A DNA stretch of 64,000 nucleotides, taken from NCBI RefSeq assembly GCF_014332515.1, contig NZ_VFSD01000023.1, positions 53,305-117,304 of the forward strand, written 5' to 3'. This document shows, one piece after another, positions 52,012 through 60,339 of the stretch. The notes under the pieces were generated by a model. The model saw nothing but the letters and a program-made list of their open reading frames with translations. It was not told the DNA's origin and did not search any database. This DNA is from Pontibacter beigongshangensis (lineage in GTDB: Bacteria; Bacteroidota; Bacteroidia; Cytophagales; Hymenobacteraceae). The translations under genes and the position numbers were made by a program. The first letter of the stretch is position 1, and every line of letters starts with the position of its first letter.

Positions 52012-53580
52012 ATGAAAAAAACCCATCACATTATCGCAGCCGGCCTGCTCTCGCTTGCTCTTTTATATCCGGGGGTAGACGCAATGGCACAAAACAGCAA
52101 CAGAGCCGCCGGGCAGCCTGAACCCGGGCAAATACCCCCTCATCCACCAAGATTGCCCGAGGGCGCTATTCCTGCCTTTCCGGGAGCATGGGGAGGAGGC
52201 ATGTTTACCACAGGAGGCCGCGGCGGCAAAGTAATGGCCGTTACTAACCTCAACGACAGTGGAACAGGAAGCTTGCGGGCTGCCTTAGAAGCCGAGGGCC
52301 CTCGCACGGTGGTGTTTCGTGTGGCAGGCACGATCAAAGTGAACAAAGACATCAATATCAATCATCCTGACATCACCATAGCAGGCCAGTCCGCCCCAGG
52401 CGACGGTATCTGTGTTGCCGGCACCCTTAATATCAACACCCACAATGTGATCATCCGCCACCTGCGCGTGCGCCGGGGTGTTCCTACCGGAGGGCAGGGT
52501 GATGATAATATTGGAGGCAATCCGCACCATCACATCATCATCGACCATTGTTCTGCCAGCTGGGGAATGGACGAGAACATTTCGCTCTACCGGCACATGC
52601 GGCCGTCGCTGGATGGCAGCACGCAAATAAAGGATCCAGCTGAGCATGTCACCATTCAGTGGACGATCTCCAGCGAGGCGCTCGATGCCAGAGGGCATGC
52701 TTTTGGCGGCACCTGGGGAGGGAACCCCGCCACCTTCCATCACAACCTCTTTGCCAGCAACACGGCCCGGAATCCGTCGATCGGCATGTCTGGTCCGTTT
52801 GATTTCCGCTACAATGTTCTGTTTAACTGGCAGCACCGTACCATTGATGGTGGCGACGAAACTTCTGAGATCAATCTCATCAACAACTATTTTAAACCGG
52901 GGCCTGCTACCAGAGAGAATATGCGCGCGGTCTTTGCCCGCATCGAACAGCGTAGTATGTACTCCCCTGGTAACGCATGGAAAGAAGGCGACTGGTATCC
53001 TAAAGAGCAAAACCGCCCCGGCAAATGGTATGTTGCCGGCAATATCATGCACGGAAACGATGCGCTGAACAATAACAACTGGGCTGGTATGCGCAGCAAA
53101 GAGACGAAAGCATCTATCGTTTCCAGCGGGAATGAGGCCGAAAATATAGCCCGTGTCAATACGCCGTTCGTAGGATGGCCGGTGGCACCGCACCAGCCGG
53201 CAGAGGCCGCTTTCGAGTCTGTGCTGGCAAAGGCTGGGGCTACTTTGCCTAAACGTGATGCGGTGGACACCCGGGTGGTAGAAATGGTGCGCACCGGAAA
53301 ACCGACGACCAAGACCGGTATCATCAAAGATGTATCCGAAGTGGGGGGGTACCCGAACCTGACCTACGATCCTGCCAAAGTACCTGTAGATAGCGACGGA
53401 GACGGTATGCCAGACCAATGGGAAATCAAATACAAGCTTGACCCAAAAAATCCGAAAGATGGCGCTATGGATACTGACGGCGATGGTTATACCAATCTTG
53501 AAGAATACCTGAATGGCACTAATCCTCAGGAAAAAATCGATTACCGCAACCTGGGCAACAACGTCGATACGATCAGTTAA
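52012..53580 (+). CDS. Secreted pectate lyase, polysaccharide lyase family 1-like
   Basis: 522 aa. Signal peptide MKKTHHIIAAGLLSLALLYP... ends in AMAQ. Right-handed beta-helix domain about 60-400 with FPGAWGGGMFTTGGRGGKV, VTNLNDSGTGSLRAAL, GTIKVNKDININHPDITIAGQSAPG, HHHIIIDHCSASWGMDE, all typical of PL1 pectate lyase-like proteins of Bacteroidetes. The C terminus holds two calcium-binding loops (DSDGDGMPD and DTDGDGYTN) of the thrombospondin-3/EF-hand type. It cleaves polygalacturonate by beta-elimination. No SusCD genes nearby; a terminator follows. Confidence 0.93.
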   Translation: MKKTHHIIAAGLLSLALLYPGVDAMAQNSNRAAGQPEPGQIPPHPPRLPEGAIPAFPGAWGGGMFTTGGRGGKVMAVTNLNDSGTGSLRAALEAEGPRTVVFRVAGTIKVNKDININHPDITIAGQSAPGDGICVAGTLNINTHNVIIRHLRVRRGVPTGGQGDDNIGGNPHHHIIIDHCSASWGMDENISLYRHMRPSLDGSTQIKDPAEHVTIQWTISSEALDARGHAFGGTWGGNPATFHHNLFASNTARNPSIGMSGPFDFRYNVLFNWQHRTIDGGDETSEINLINNYFKPGPATRENMRAVFARIEQRSMYSPGNAWKEGDWYPKEQNRPGKWYVAGNIMHGNDALNNNNWAGMRSKETKASIVSSGNEAENIARVNTPFVGWPVAPHQPAEAAFESVLAKAGATLPKRDAVDTRVVEMVRTGKPTTKTGIIKDVSEVGGYPNLTYDPAKVPVDSDGDGMPDQWEIKYKLDPKNPKDGAMDTDGDGYTNLEEYLNGTNPQEKIDYRNLGNNVDTIS

Positions 53581-53651
53581 ACAGCTTGAGTCGAAGCATT
53601 AAAGGGCGGAAGCGCCTGAGTACAAATAAACCGGCATACCCCCAAATTTTT

Positions 53652-53682
53652 AAAGCCCAACCTCTGCCTGAGGTTGGGCTTT
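53652..53682 (+). terminator. Terminator after the pectate lyase gene
   Basis: AAAGCCCAACCTC-TGCCT-GAGGTTGGGCTTT, a perfect 13-bp stem with A and T at its ends, 71 bases after the stop. Confidence 0.88.
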
Positions 53683-53812
53683 GCCTTTGGATACAATCCT
53701 TCCGTTAAGGGCAACCTCTGCAAGAGCGTGGGTGGTAACCTAGCCTGGGAACAAAAGCGAGTGCTGTAATGCGAGGTTCTTTAAAATGGTATATACAGGC
53801 AGGGCTTGCTGG

Positions 53813-54163
53813 TTAAACTGCTCCTGTCTCTTGCCTGGTAATAAGTGCATGGGAGGTAAGCACAAACGCAAAGCCCAGCAAACTCTCCAGCGAAAAGCCG
53901 CCTCCCATGCCGGGTGCTGCATCCAACAGCAGCCGGGAGTGCTCGTAGTAATTGTGCTGCTCTTCCGACAGGTAAAATTCACAGCCTTCCACCTCGCCGA
54001 TCAGCACGTCGCGGGAGCCGGGCTTATATTCTCCTTTCTCGTAGCACATGGGCTGCGAGCCTTCGCAGCAGCCGCCACTCATATAAAACATCAGCTCGCC
54101 GTAGCGCTCTTTCAACTGGCTGATCACTTCTTTTGCTTTTTCTGTCGCTAGTATCTTTTCCAT
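53813..54163 (-). CDS. DUF779 protein
   Basis: 116 aa. MSGGCCEGSQPMC gives a compact Cys cluster, and VEGCEFYLSEEQHNYYEHSRLLLDAAPGMGGGFSLES is the conserved body. DUF779 genes regularly follow aldehyde dehydrogenase genes, as here; the function is unknown, though the Cys cluster suggests a metal. A terminator separates it from the dehydrogenase. Confidence 0.9.
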   Translation of the reverse strand: MEKILATEKAKEVISQLKERYGELMFYMSGGCCEGSQPMCYEKGEYKPGSRDVLIGEVEGCEFYLSEEQHNYYEHSRLLLDAAPGMGGGFSLESLLGFAFVLTSHALITRQETGAV

Positions 54164-54186
54164 AATTCTGTAAATTTATTTTATAA

Positions 54187-54217
54187 AAAAATCACCTGAG
54201 GGAGCCCCAGGTGATTT
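54187..54217 (-). terminator. Terminator between the aldehyde dehydrogenase and DUF779 genes
   Basis: On the minus strand AAATCACCTG-(GGGCTCCC)-CAGGTGATTT is followed by a T run. It would end or attenuate transcripts from the dehydrogenase gene before DUF779. Confidence 0.8.
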
Positions 54218-54239
54218 CAGGTTGATGACAAACTTTAGG

Positions 54240-55796
54240 TTAAAAGAAACCTTGCTTCTTCTTGTCGTAGGATATCAGCATGTTCTTGGTTTGGCGGTAG
54301 TGGTCGAGCATCATCTTATGGTTCTCTCTACCGTAACCCGACTGCTTGTAGCCGCCAAACGGGGCATGGGCCGGATAAGTGTGGTACTGGTTCACCCAGA
54401 CACGGCCGGCCTGTATGGCTCTCGGCACCTGGTACATCTCGTGTGCATCGCGGGTCCAGACACCGGCACCCAGTCCGTAAATGGTGTCGTTGGCGATCTC
54501 AATGGCTTCCTCGGTTGTTTTAAAAGTGGTGAGAGACACAACCGGGCCAAAAATCTCTTCCTGGAACACACGCATCTTGTTGTGTCCTTTCAGGATAGTA
54601 GGCTGGATATAATATCCATTGGCTAGTTCACCATCTAATTTCTGCGGTTCGCCACCTACCAGCACTTCGGCGCCTTCTTCTTCACCGATCCTGATGTAGT
54701 TGAGGATCTTATCGTACTGGGGCTTCGATACCTGCGCCCCGATCATAGTCTCACCATCCAGCGGGTTGCCGGCTTTAATAGCTTTTACGCGTTCTATCAC
54801 ACGGGCCGTAAAGGCGTCGGCTATACTCTCGTGCACCAGGAGTCGGGTTGGTGCGGAACAGATCTCACCCTGGTTCAGGGCGAAGAAGGCGGCTCCTTCC
54901 AGGGCTTTGTCAAAGAACTCGTCGTCGGCATCCATCACGGACGGGAAGAAGATGTTCGGCGATTTACCGCCCAGTTCCATCGTGGAAGGAATGATGTTTT
55001 CGGAGGCGTACTGCATGATCAGCTTACCTGTTGTCGTGGACCCGGTAAACGCAAGCTTGCTGATTCTTGGGGAAGTGCCCAGCGCTTTGCCAACCTCGGC
55101 TCCGAAACCGTTCACCACGTTCAGCACGCCGGCTGGTAAAATGTCACCGATCAGTTCCATCAGCGCCAGGATACTCGTTGGGGTCTGCTCCGCCGGTTTC
55201 AGGACAATCGTGTTGCCGGCAGCCAGGGCCGGGGCAATTTTCCAGGCGGCCATCAGCAGCGGGAAGTTCCAGGGAATAATCTGCCCTACCACCCCGATCG
55301 GCTCGTGCAATACGATGCTCACCGTGTTCTCGTCGTGCTCGGAAATACCGCCCTCCTCAGAACGGATCACGCCGGCAAAATAACGGAAGTGGTCGACCAC
55401 AAGCGGAAGGTCTGCTGCGCGCGTTTCACGAATCGGCTTCCCGTTGTCGATGGTGTCGACAGTAGCCAGGTACTCCAGGTTGTCTTCTATTTTCTGAGCA
55501 ACCCGAAGTAGCGTGTTACTGCGTTCCCTGGCAGATGTCTTGCTCCATTCCGGAAATGCCTTATGTGCCGCGTCCAGTGCCAGTTCCACGTCCTCTTTGG
55601 AAGAGCGGGCCGCCTTTGCAAAAACTTTTCCGTTGATTGGCGAAATATTATCAAAATATTCTCCCTTCACCGGTGGGACAAATTGCCCGCCAATAAAGTT
55701 GTCTTGTGGCAACTCTCTGCCTTTGAGCTGTGGAAACTTATATAATTTCTTTTCAGCTTTACCGTTTTTTATAATAGGTTCTACTATAGTGCTCAT
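54240..55796 (-). CDS. Aldehyde dehydrogenase, AcoD/ExaC type
   Basis: 518 aa NAD-dependent enzyme. Catalytic Cys in NQGEICSAPTRLL, catalytic Glu in MELGGKSPNIFFPSV, cofactor motif FTGSTTTGK, and IIPWNFPLLMAAWKIAPALAAGNTIVLKP. Closest to acetaldehyde/short-chain dehydrogenases that accompany DUF779. The N terminus (KLYKFPQLKGRELPQDNFIGG) is also preserved in the remnant at 61888. Divergent from the AraC gene at 56030, which probably activates it. Confidence 0.94.
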   Translation of the reverse strand: MSTIVEPIIKNGKAEKKLYKFPQLKGRELPQDNFIGGQFVPPVKGEYFDNISPINGKVFAKAARSSKEDVELALDAAHKAFPEWSKTSARERSNTLLRVAQKIEDNLEYLATVDTIDNGKPIRETRAADLPLVVDHFRYFAGVIRSEEGGISEHDENTVSIVLHEPIGVVGQIIPWNFPLLMAAWKIAPALAAGNTIVLKPAEQTPTSILALMELIGDILPAGVLNVVNGFGAEVGKALGTSPRISKLAFTGSTTTGKLIMQYASENIIPSTMELGGKSPNIFFPSVMDADDEFFDKALEGAAFFALNQGEICSAPTRLLVHESIADAFTARVIERVKAIKAGNPLDGETMIGAQVSKPQYDKILNYIRIGEEEGAEVLVGGEPQKLDGELANGYYIQPTILKGHNKMRVFQEEIFGPVVSLTTFKTTEEAIEIANDTIYGLGAGVWTRDAHEMYQVPRAIQAGRVWVNQYHTYPAHAPFGGYKQSGYGRENHKMMLDHYRQTKNMLISYDKKKQGFF

Positions 55797-56029
55797 AATT
55801 TTATATCTTTAAATGTGGTTAAATGTATTTGATTGCAGCATGCTACTTGATTTGCAACTCTTACAAATTTACAACAATATCAGGCGCAGGGGGTAGTACA
55901 GAGTACCCATAAGGTAGGACAAAAGGGAAATTGCCAAATAACAGTAAGGTGTTGTTCAGGAACATGCCCGGCTGGAAGGGTTGGCGGCTACAGCGCTGAC
56001 AGAAAATTCTGCTTAACATTTACCAGCTT

Positions 56030-56863
56030 ATGAATCCAGACCAGGACCTGTTTCTGCTAAGCCCGCTCGACGCCCCGCTACAGGCATATTTTGAAAGTCC
56101 TTTCCGGGAAGACTACTTTGAAATTGCCTGGCTGAAGGACGAGGAGCCCATGCATTTCGTAAAAGAGGAAACGCTCCGCATCAAAGGGGACTGGATGTAC
56201 CTGATCCCGGCCAACCGCTCGCCCCGCCCCAGCAAATCCGGCAAAAAAGGAATGCTTATCGCCTTTCATAAATCAGTGCTGGACTATGAGGTCAAAGAAT
56301 TTGCGCTGGATGTCATCAGGCTTTTCCTTGGTAAAGGCACGGGTAGTTTCTCCACCATTTTGCTGGAAGAAGACATGGCCACCAGCCTGGATAGCATCCT
56401 TCGGATCTTACAAGACGAATATGAGCAGCAGCAAAAGAACCTTCTGGTGCTTAAAGCATTACTGAAGGCATTTCTATTGAAGCTGATGCAGTATAAAACG
56501 CAGACCCTAACCCGCCATGGTCTGGATGAGAAGCGGGTGTACCATTTCCTGTTGCTGCTGGAGCACCACTTCAGGGAAGAGAAATCAGTTATATTCTATG
56601 CGGATAAGCTCAACATCACGCCCAAACGCCTGAACCAGATCCTGAAGCAAAAGACCGGAAAAACAATTACGCAGCTCTTGCAGGAACGCATTGTAGTGGC
56701 GGCTAAACAGCAACTCGTCATCAGCGCACAGACTATACAGGAAGTTGGCTACAGCCTTGGTTTTGAGGACAGGTCGTATTTCAGCAGGTTTTTCAAAAAA
56801 AAGACCGGTCAGACACCGGAGCAATTCCAGAAACAGGCAAAAGAGAGGATCTTTCCTGTGTAG
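56030..56863 (+). CDS. AraC-family regulator beside the aldehyde dehydrogenase
   Basis: 277 aa. Sensor domain about 1-165 (PMHFVKEETLRIKGDWMYLIPANRSPRP), C-terminal HTH pair (VIFYADKLNITPKRLNQILKQKTG; TIQEVGYSLGFEDRSYFSRFFKKKTGQTPEQF). By divergent placement it is the likely regulator of the aldehyde dehydrogenase gene. The sensor half is unlike the other two AraC proteins here. Confidence 0.92.
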   Translation: MNPDQDLFLLSPLDAPLQAYFESPFREDYFEIAWLKDEEPMHFVKEETLRIKGDWMYLIPANRSPRPSKSGKKGMLIAFHKSVLDYEVKEFALDVIRLFLGKGTGSFSTILLEEDMATSLDSILRILQDEYEQQQKNLLVLKALLKAFLLKLMQYKTQTLTRHGLDEKRVYHFLLLLEHHFREEKSVIFYADKLNITPKRLNQILKQKTGKTITQLLQERIVVAAKQQLVISAQTIQEVGYSLGFEDRSYFSRFFKKKTGQTPEQFQKQAKERIFPV

Positions 56864-57455
56864 TGTGTGGCAGGCAGCATACCGGTGCGTCAGCCAATCT
56901 CCTTAAAAATAAAGACACGTACAATCAGGTCTCAGGCAGGAAAGCCCATAGCCATTGTCTACTACGGCTCTCGCACACAAGGTCCTTCGGGGAGAACAAA
57001 ATGGGAGTGGCATTATGAAGGTATGGAAGGAATTGTATTTACGGTTCACTTCCTCTCCAGCACTGCCAAAGAAAAATTCTCTTTTCAATTGATGGAGCAC
57101 CAGCCGCTGCCTGCCTGTACTCACCAATTATACAGGCAGGCAGCCAATAGAGGCCTGCAGCCTGCAGCAGGTTGCCTGGCATGAGCGTGATAGTTTTGAC
57201 ACACATTATCCAGGACTAATTGCCATTTCGGAGTGGAACCTCGTATACAAGTAAGTAACAGGTAATCTTAAGGATTTGGCGTTCAGTACGCTGGAAACAG
57301 CCTTAGGGTAACGCATGCCTGTAAGTGTGCCTACTACCCTGTAAGGCATTGATGGTTCCGATGGTAGAAAAAGGACGTTTTAGATGGGATCTTTCTTTGA
57401 TGCCGGCAAAGAGTTTTTATCCAATAAATGTGACGTAACATAAAAACAAGTAATC
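56864..57455. other. Intergenic region
   Basis: No core repeat, promoter box or gene supported. An open frame from 56867 to 57184 has no convincing protein composition. Confidence 0.4.
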
Positions 57456-57800
57456 ATGAACGAAAAATTTAAGTACAATACTACATCCGAAGCCATTGCG
57501 CAGCTCAGAGCTGCGGGATTTGATAAAAATCTTACTTTAAAAGACGGCTACGTATGGTGGGAGTCTGAAAAATTCGGAGCTGAAGATATCAGGATCGCCT
57601 CCGTAAGCAGGTATGAAGGAAACTCAGATCCAGGGGATGAAGCCACTGTTTATGGACTGGAAATGAAATCCGGCCTGAAAGGAATACTGGTAACGGGCGA
57701 TGGCATCTACTCAGATTCAAACACGGTTGCCCTCCTGCAAAAATTACATCTTGCCAAACTGGACAAGTACAGCACCAGTCCCCCCAACGAAAGATCATAA
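57456..57800 (+). CDS. Small protein of the family often labelled phosphoribosylpyrophosphate synthetase
   Basis: 114 aa. Matches a common Bacteroidetes family: SEAIAQLRAAGFDKNLTLKDGYVWW, then SRYEGNSDPGDEATVYGLEMKSGLKGILVTGDGIYSDS. The database name is misleading: it lacks the PRPP synthetase motifs and is too short. Function unknown. No signal peptide. Stands alone. Confidence 0.75.
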   Translation: MNEKFKYNTTSEAIAQLRAAGFDKNLTLKDGYVWWESEKFGAEDIRIASVSRYEGNSDPGDEATVYGLEMKSGLKGILVTGDGIYSDSNTVALLQKLHLAKLDKYSTSPPNERS

Positions 57801-57827
57801 GCTAGCCTTTCTTTTGTGTTATCATAA

Positions 57828-58112
57828 AACAAAGAATCGGCACGGCCTCGATACTACTACCGCAGCTATGTCTTGTGGCATGGTCCTTCAGCTATTAGCC
57901 GGATAGAAGCATCGGCTCAGATTACGGCAGCTTTTAGAGATATGCGCCAGCACCTGTCAGCCATTGGCCTTACCCTCAACGGTAAAGCGCCAGAGTCTAT
58001 CAGGCAGGCAATTTATCTTTTTGACGGATGTATTCGCCTGCAAATCTCTTCTGCCTGTGCCACTAACCCAGGGGTTTTCGCACAAAATACAGGATTAGGA
58101 AGCGGTCGATAA
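57828..58112 (+). pseudogene. Possible gene fragment, unknown
   Basis: 94 codons open after a stop at 57825, with no ATG near the 5' end and only a TTG (57873) as candidate. The sequence is rich in Arg, Ile and Ala with helical pattern. I do not recognise it. Real status uncertain. Confidence 0.25.
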
Positions 58113-58147
58113 ATGTCTGGCAAAGTGCCCTGTTTGGCTCTGGGAGC

Positions 58148-58178
58148 GATTATTCTAATGAATTAGGCCCTCCGGAGG
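58148..58178 (+). repeat. Interspersed core repeat, copy 19
   Basis: GATTATTCTAATGAATTAG then GCCCTCCGGAGG, exact palindrome. Confidence 0.88.
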
Positions 58179-58328
58179 TTTATTTGTCTGGATCAGGATT
58201 CACAAAATTTCAGGATGAATAGGACACTTATTGTCTGAATCTCTTTGTAGGGTGCCTACCCCAATGATATGCTGAATATAAAGATTCTCAGGATGAGTGG
58301 AGCATTAAGAGGAGCTGCAGCCTTCCAT

Positions 58329-58363
58329 GATTTCTAGTTTCTAATTATTTACCTGGCGGAGGC
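58329..58363 (-). repeat. Repeat 2, copy e (partial, minus)
   Basis: Reverse complement GCCTCCGCCAGGTAAATAA then TTAGAAACTAGAAATC, resembling the start of copies b and c. The GGCAGCT end is not evident. Confidence 0.6.
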
Positions 58364-58569
58364 CCATACCGTGCACCCTGTAGGAAACCACCGTCAACTC
58401 TTTGGGGAGGATGGGTTAGGCGGAATGGAACCTTGAAGATGTTTTTTGGCTGGTGATGAAGTCGTTTAACCTTTTTTTGTATTTATTACTACCAGGTGCC
58501 CGGAATTTCTGGCCGACTATTCGATAATCATCAAGGATTAAAAAAACACGAACTATTAAAATTTATACT

Positions 58570-59334
58570 ATGAAAAAGCTGGAAAGCAAAGTAGCTATCA
58601 TTACAGGTGGTGCCCAGGGGATGGGCGCGGTAACGGCCGAACTTTTTGCAAGAGAGGGGGCCAAAGTAGTTATTGCCGACTTCAACGAAGAGAAAGGGCA
58701 GGAGCAGACAAATAAAATAAAAGCCGCAGGAGGCGATTGCTCTTTTGTGAAAACAGATGTCTCTAAATCAGAAGATGTTGAGAATATGGTAAAATTCACC
58801 GTTGATACCTACGGAAGACTCGACATTGCCCTGAACAACGCAGCCATTACGCCGGATGACAAGCCGATTGCCGATTTTGATGAAGCGTATTGGGACCGAT
58901 TAATGTCAATCGATTTAAAAGGTGTTGCGCTGTGTCTTAAATATGAGGTGCGGCAGATGATGGCCCAGGGTGGCGGCGGTTCAATTATTTGTACTTCTTC
59001 TGTAAGCGGTATTCGCCCCCAGCCCGGTACACCTGCTTATATTGCTGCTAAACACGCCGTTATTGGCTTAACAAAGAGTGCAGCCATGGACTATTCTCCT
59101 CACGGCATCCGGATTAATTCTGTTGCGCCCGGCGCCATTGACACCCCGATGTTGAGAGGGGCGCTGGAACAGTTCGGATTAGATGCGGAAGAATACGCCA
59201 AGCAGTTAAGCATGCTGGGGCGTTTTGCAAAAGCGGAAGAAGTGGCCCAAGCTAATCTCTGGCTGGCTTCTGACGATTCGTCTTTTGTGACAGGAGCGGT
59301 GTATGCCGTTGATGGCGGCTATACCGCGATGTAA
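58570..59334 (+). CDS. SDR-family oxidoreductase
   Basis: 254-aa classical SDR: cofactor motif TGGAQGMG (12-19), NNAAI near 90, catalytic Ser in ICTSSVSGI, YIAAKH (YxxxK) and the C-terminal AVDGGYTAM. Acidic DF after the second strand (IADFNEE) favours NAD over NADP. It belongs to the glucose-1-dehydrogenase/3-ketoacyl reductase-like group; the substrate is not predictable. An FMN reductase follows 70 bases later. Confidence 0.93.
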   Translation: MKKLESKVAIITGGAQGMGAVTAELFAREGAKVVIADFNEEKGQEQTNKIKAAGGDCSFVKTDVSKSEDVENMVKFTVDTYGRLDIALNNAAITPDDKPIADFDEAYWDRLMSIDLKGVALCLKYEVRQMMAQGGGGSIICTSSVSGIRPQPGTPAYIAAKHAVIGLTKSAAMDYSPHGIRINSVAPGAIDTPMLRGALEQFGLDAEEYAKQLSMLGRFAKAEEVAQANLWLASDDSSFVTGAVYAVDGGYTAM

Positions 59335-59404
59335 TAACCTTGTAAATCAATGAATAAAATTATCATACCTGATCTTATTAACCAAATAAGTAAAAACAAA
59401 ACGT

Positions 59405-59971
59405 ATGGAAAAGTATAACATTGCCGTTTTCGTAGGCAGCCTTCGCAAAGAGTCCTATAACCTGAAAACAGCCAAAGCGCTCAAGGCCCTCGCCCCGCAG
59501 TCTATGTCGCTTGAGCTGGTGAGCATCGCGGAACTACCCATGTTCAACGAAGACCTGGAGGCCACGCCGCCCGGCGAGTGGGTTACGCTCCGGGAGAAGA
59601 TCCGCGCCGCTGACGGCCTGCTCTTCCTAACGCCTGAGTACAACCGCTCTGTGCCGGCCGTGCTGAAAAATGCCATTGACGTGGGCTCCCGCCCTTACGG
59701 ACAAAACTCATGGGACGGAAAACCCGCCGCCGTTGTGAGTGTGTCCATCGGAGGTATCAGCGGTTTCGGTGCCAACCATCACTTGCGCCAGTCGCTGGTC
59801 TTCGTGAACGTGCCTGCCATGGCGCAGCCTGAAGCCTACATAGGTGACGCAGGAGAACTGTTTGATGACAACGGAAACCTCACCAGCGACTCTACCAGAG
59901 ACTTCTTGAGCAGTTTTATGCAGGCTTTTGAGCTATGGGTCGGGGCGCACGCAAAAAAGCAGGCTACCTAA
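59405..59971 (+). CDS. NADPH-dependent FMN reductase
   Basis: 188-aa flavodoxin-like reductase: FVGSLRKESYNLKTAKAL (FMN phosphate loop), TPEYNRSVPAVLKNAIDVGSRP and VSIGGISGFGANHHLRQ are signatures of the ArsH/chromate-reductase/quinone-reductase group. Uses NAD(P)H to reduce FMN, quinones or metal oxyanions. Probably in an operon with the SDR gene. Confidence 0.93.
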   Translation: MEKYNIAVFVGSLRKESYNLKTAKALKALAPQSMSLELVSIAELPMFNEDLEATPPGEWVTLREKIRAADGLLFLTPEYNRSVPAVLKNAIDVGSRPYGQNSWDGKPAAVVSVSIGGISGFGANHHLRQSLVFVNVPAMAQPEAYIGDAGELFDDNGNLTSDSTRDFLSSFMQAFELWVGAHAKKQAT

Positions 59972-60339
59972 ACCAGCAACGTGAATAATATAGACAAAAA
60001 GTATACCTGGTGGCTGACGCCACGGGTTAAGACCGCAAGATTATGAGGGTATTTGCAGCAGATTATGCCCTCGCAATCTTGTCATTTGTCACGTCAATTA
60101 ACCCATCAACAGCAGGTTCAGCCTGTCCATTTCTCATTGACATTCAGAAGAGTCTTAGATATAAAACAATGTCCTGAGAATGTCTGTACTCTTTAACACA
60201 CGGCACTGACACAGGTGCATGTTGAACTCTTTCGGAAGCATACCTCCTTCCTCACCGCGCTGCCCCTCGCCCGATAACTCTACCGCAACACCTGAGTTGT
60301 ACAATTCACCTTTCTATTAAATTCTAAAATTAGTTTAAT
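59972..60339. other. Intergenic region with an imperfect hairpin
   Basis: CAAGATT..GAGGG (60036-60049) pairs with CCCTC..AATCTTG (60068-60081); an imperfect 12-bp hairpin, possibly the end of the FMN reductase transcript. No gene supported. Confidence 0.5.

Larger units (their letters stand above)
57801..58569. other. Intergenic region with repeats and a possible gene fragment
   Basis: Contains core repeat copy 19 (58148) and repeat 2 in minus orientation (58329). An open frame at 57828-58112 (RYYYRSYVLWHGPS, then ISRIEASAQITAAFRDMRQ) has protein-like composition but no ATG at its start and is not recognised; it may be a gene fragment. Confidence 0.45.

Noticed and set aside
52285..53418. 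377-aa minus-strand frame
   Set aside because: Antisense shadow of the pectate lyase gene.
766..58178. Idea that CCTCC/GGAGG in the core repeat is a Shine-Dalgarno/anti-Shine-Dalgarno mimic
   Set aside because: The repeats stand at 3' ends and intergenic sites without a following start codon; the palindromic nature explains both strings.
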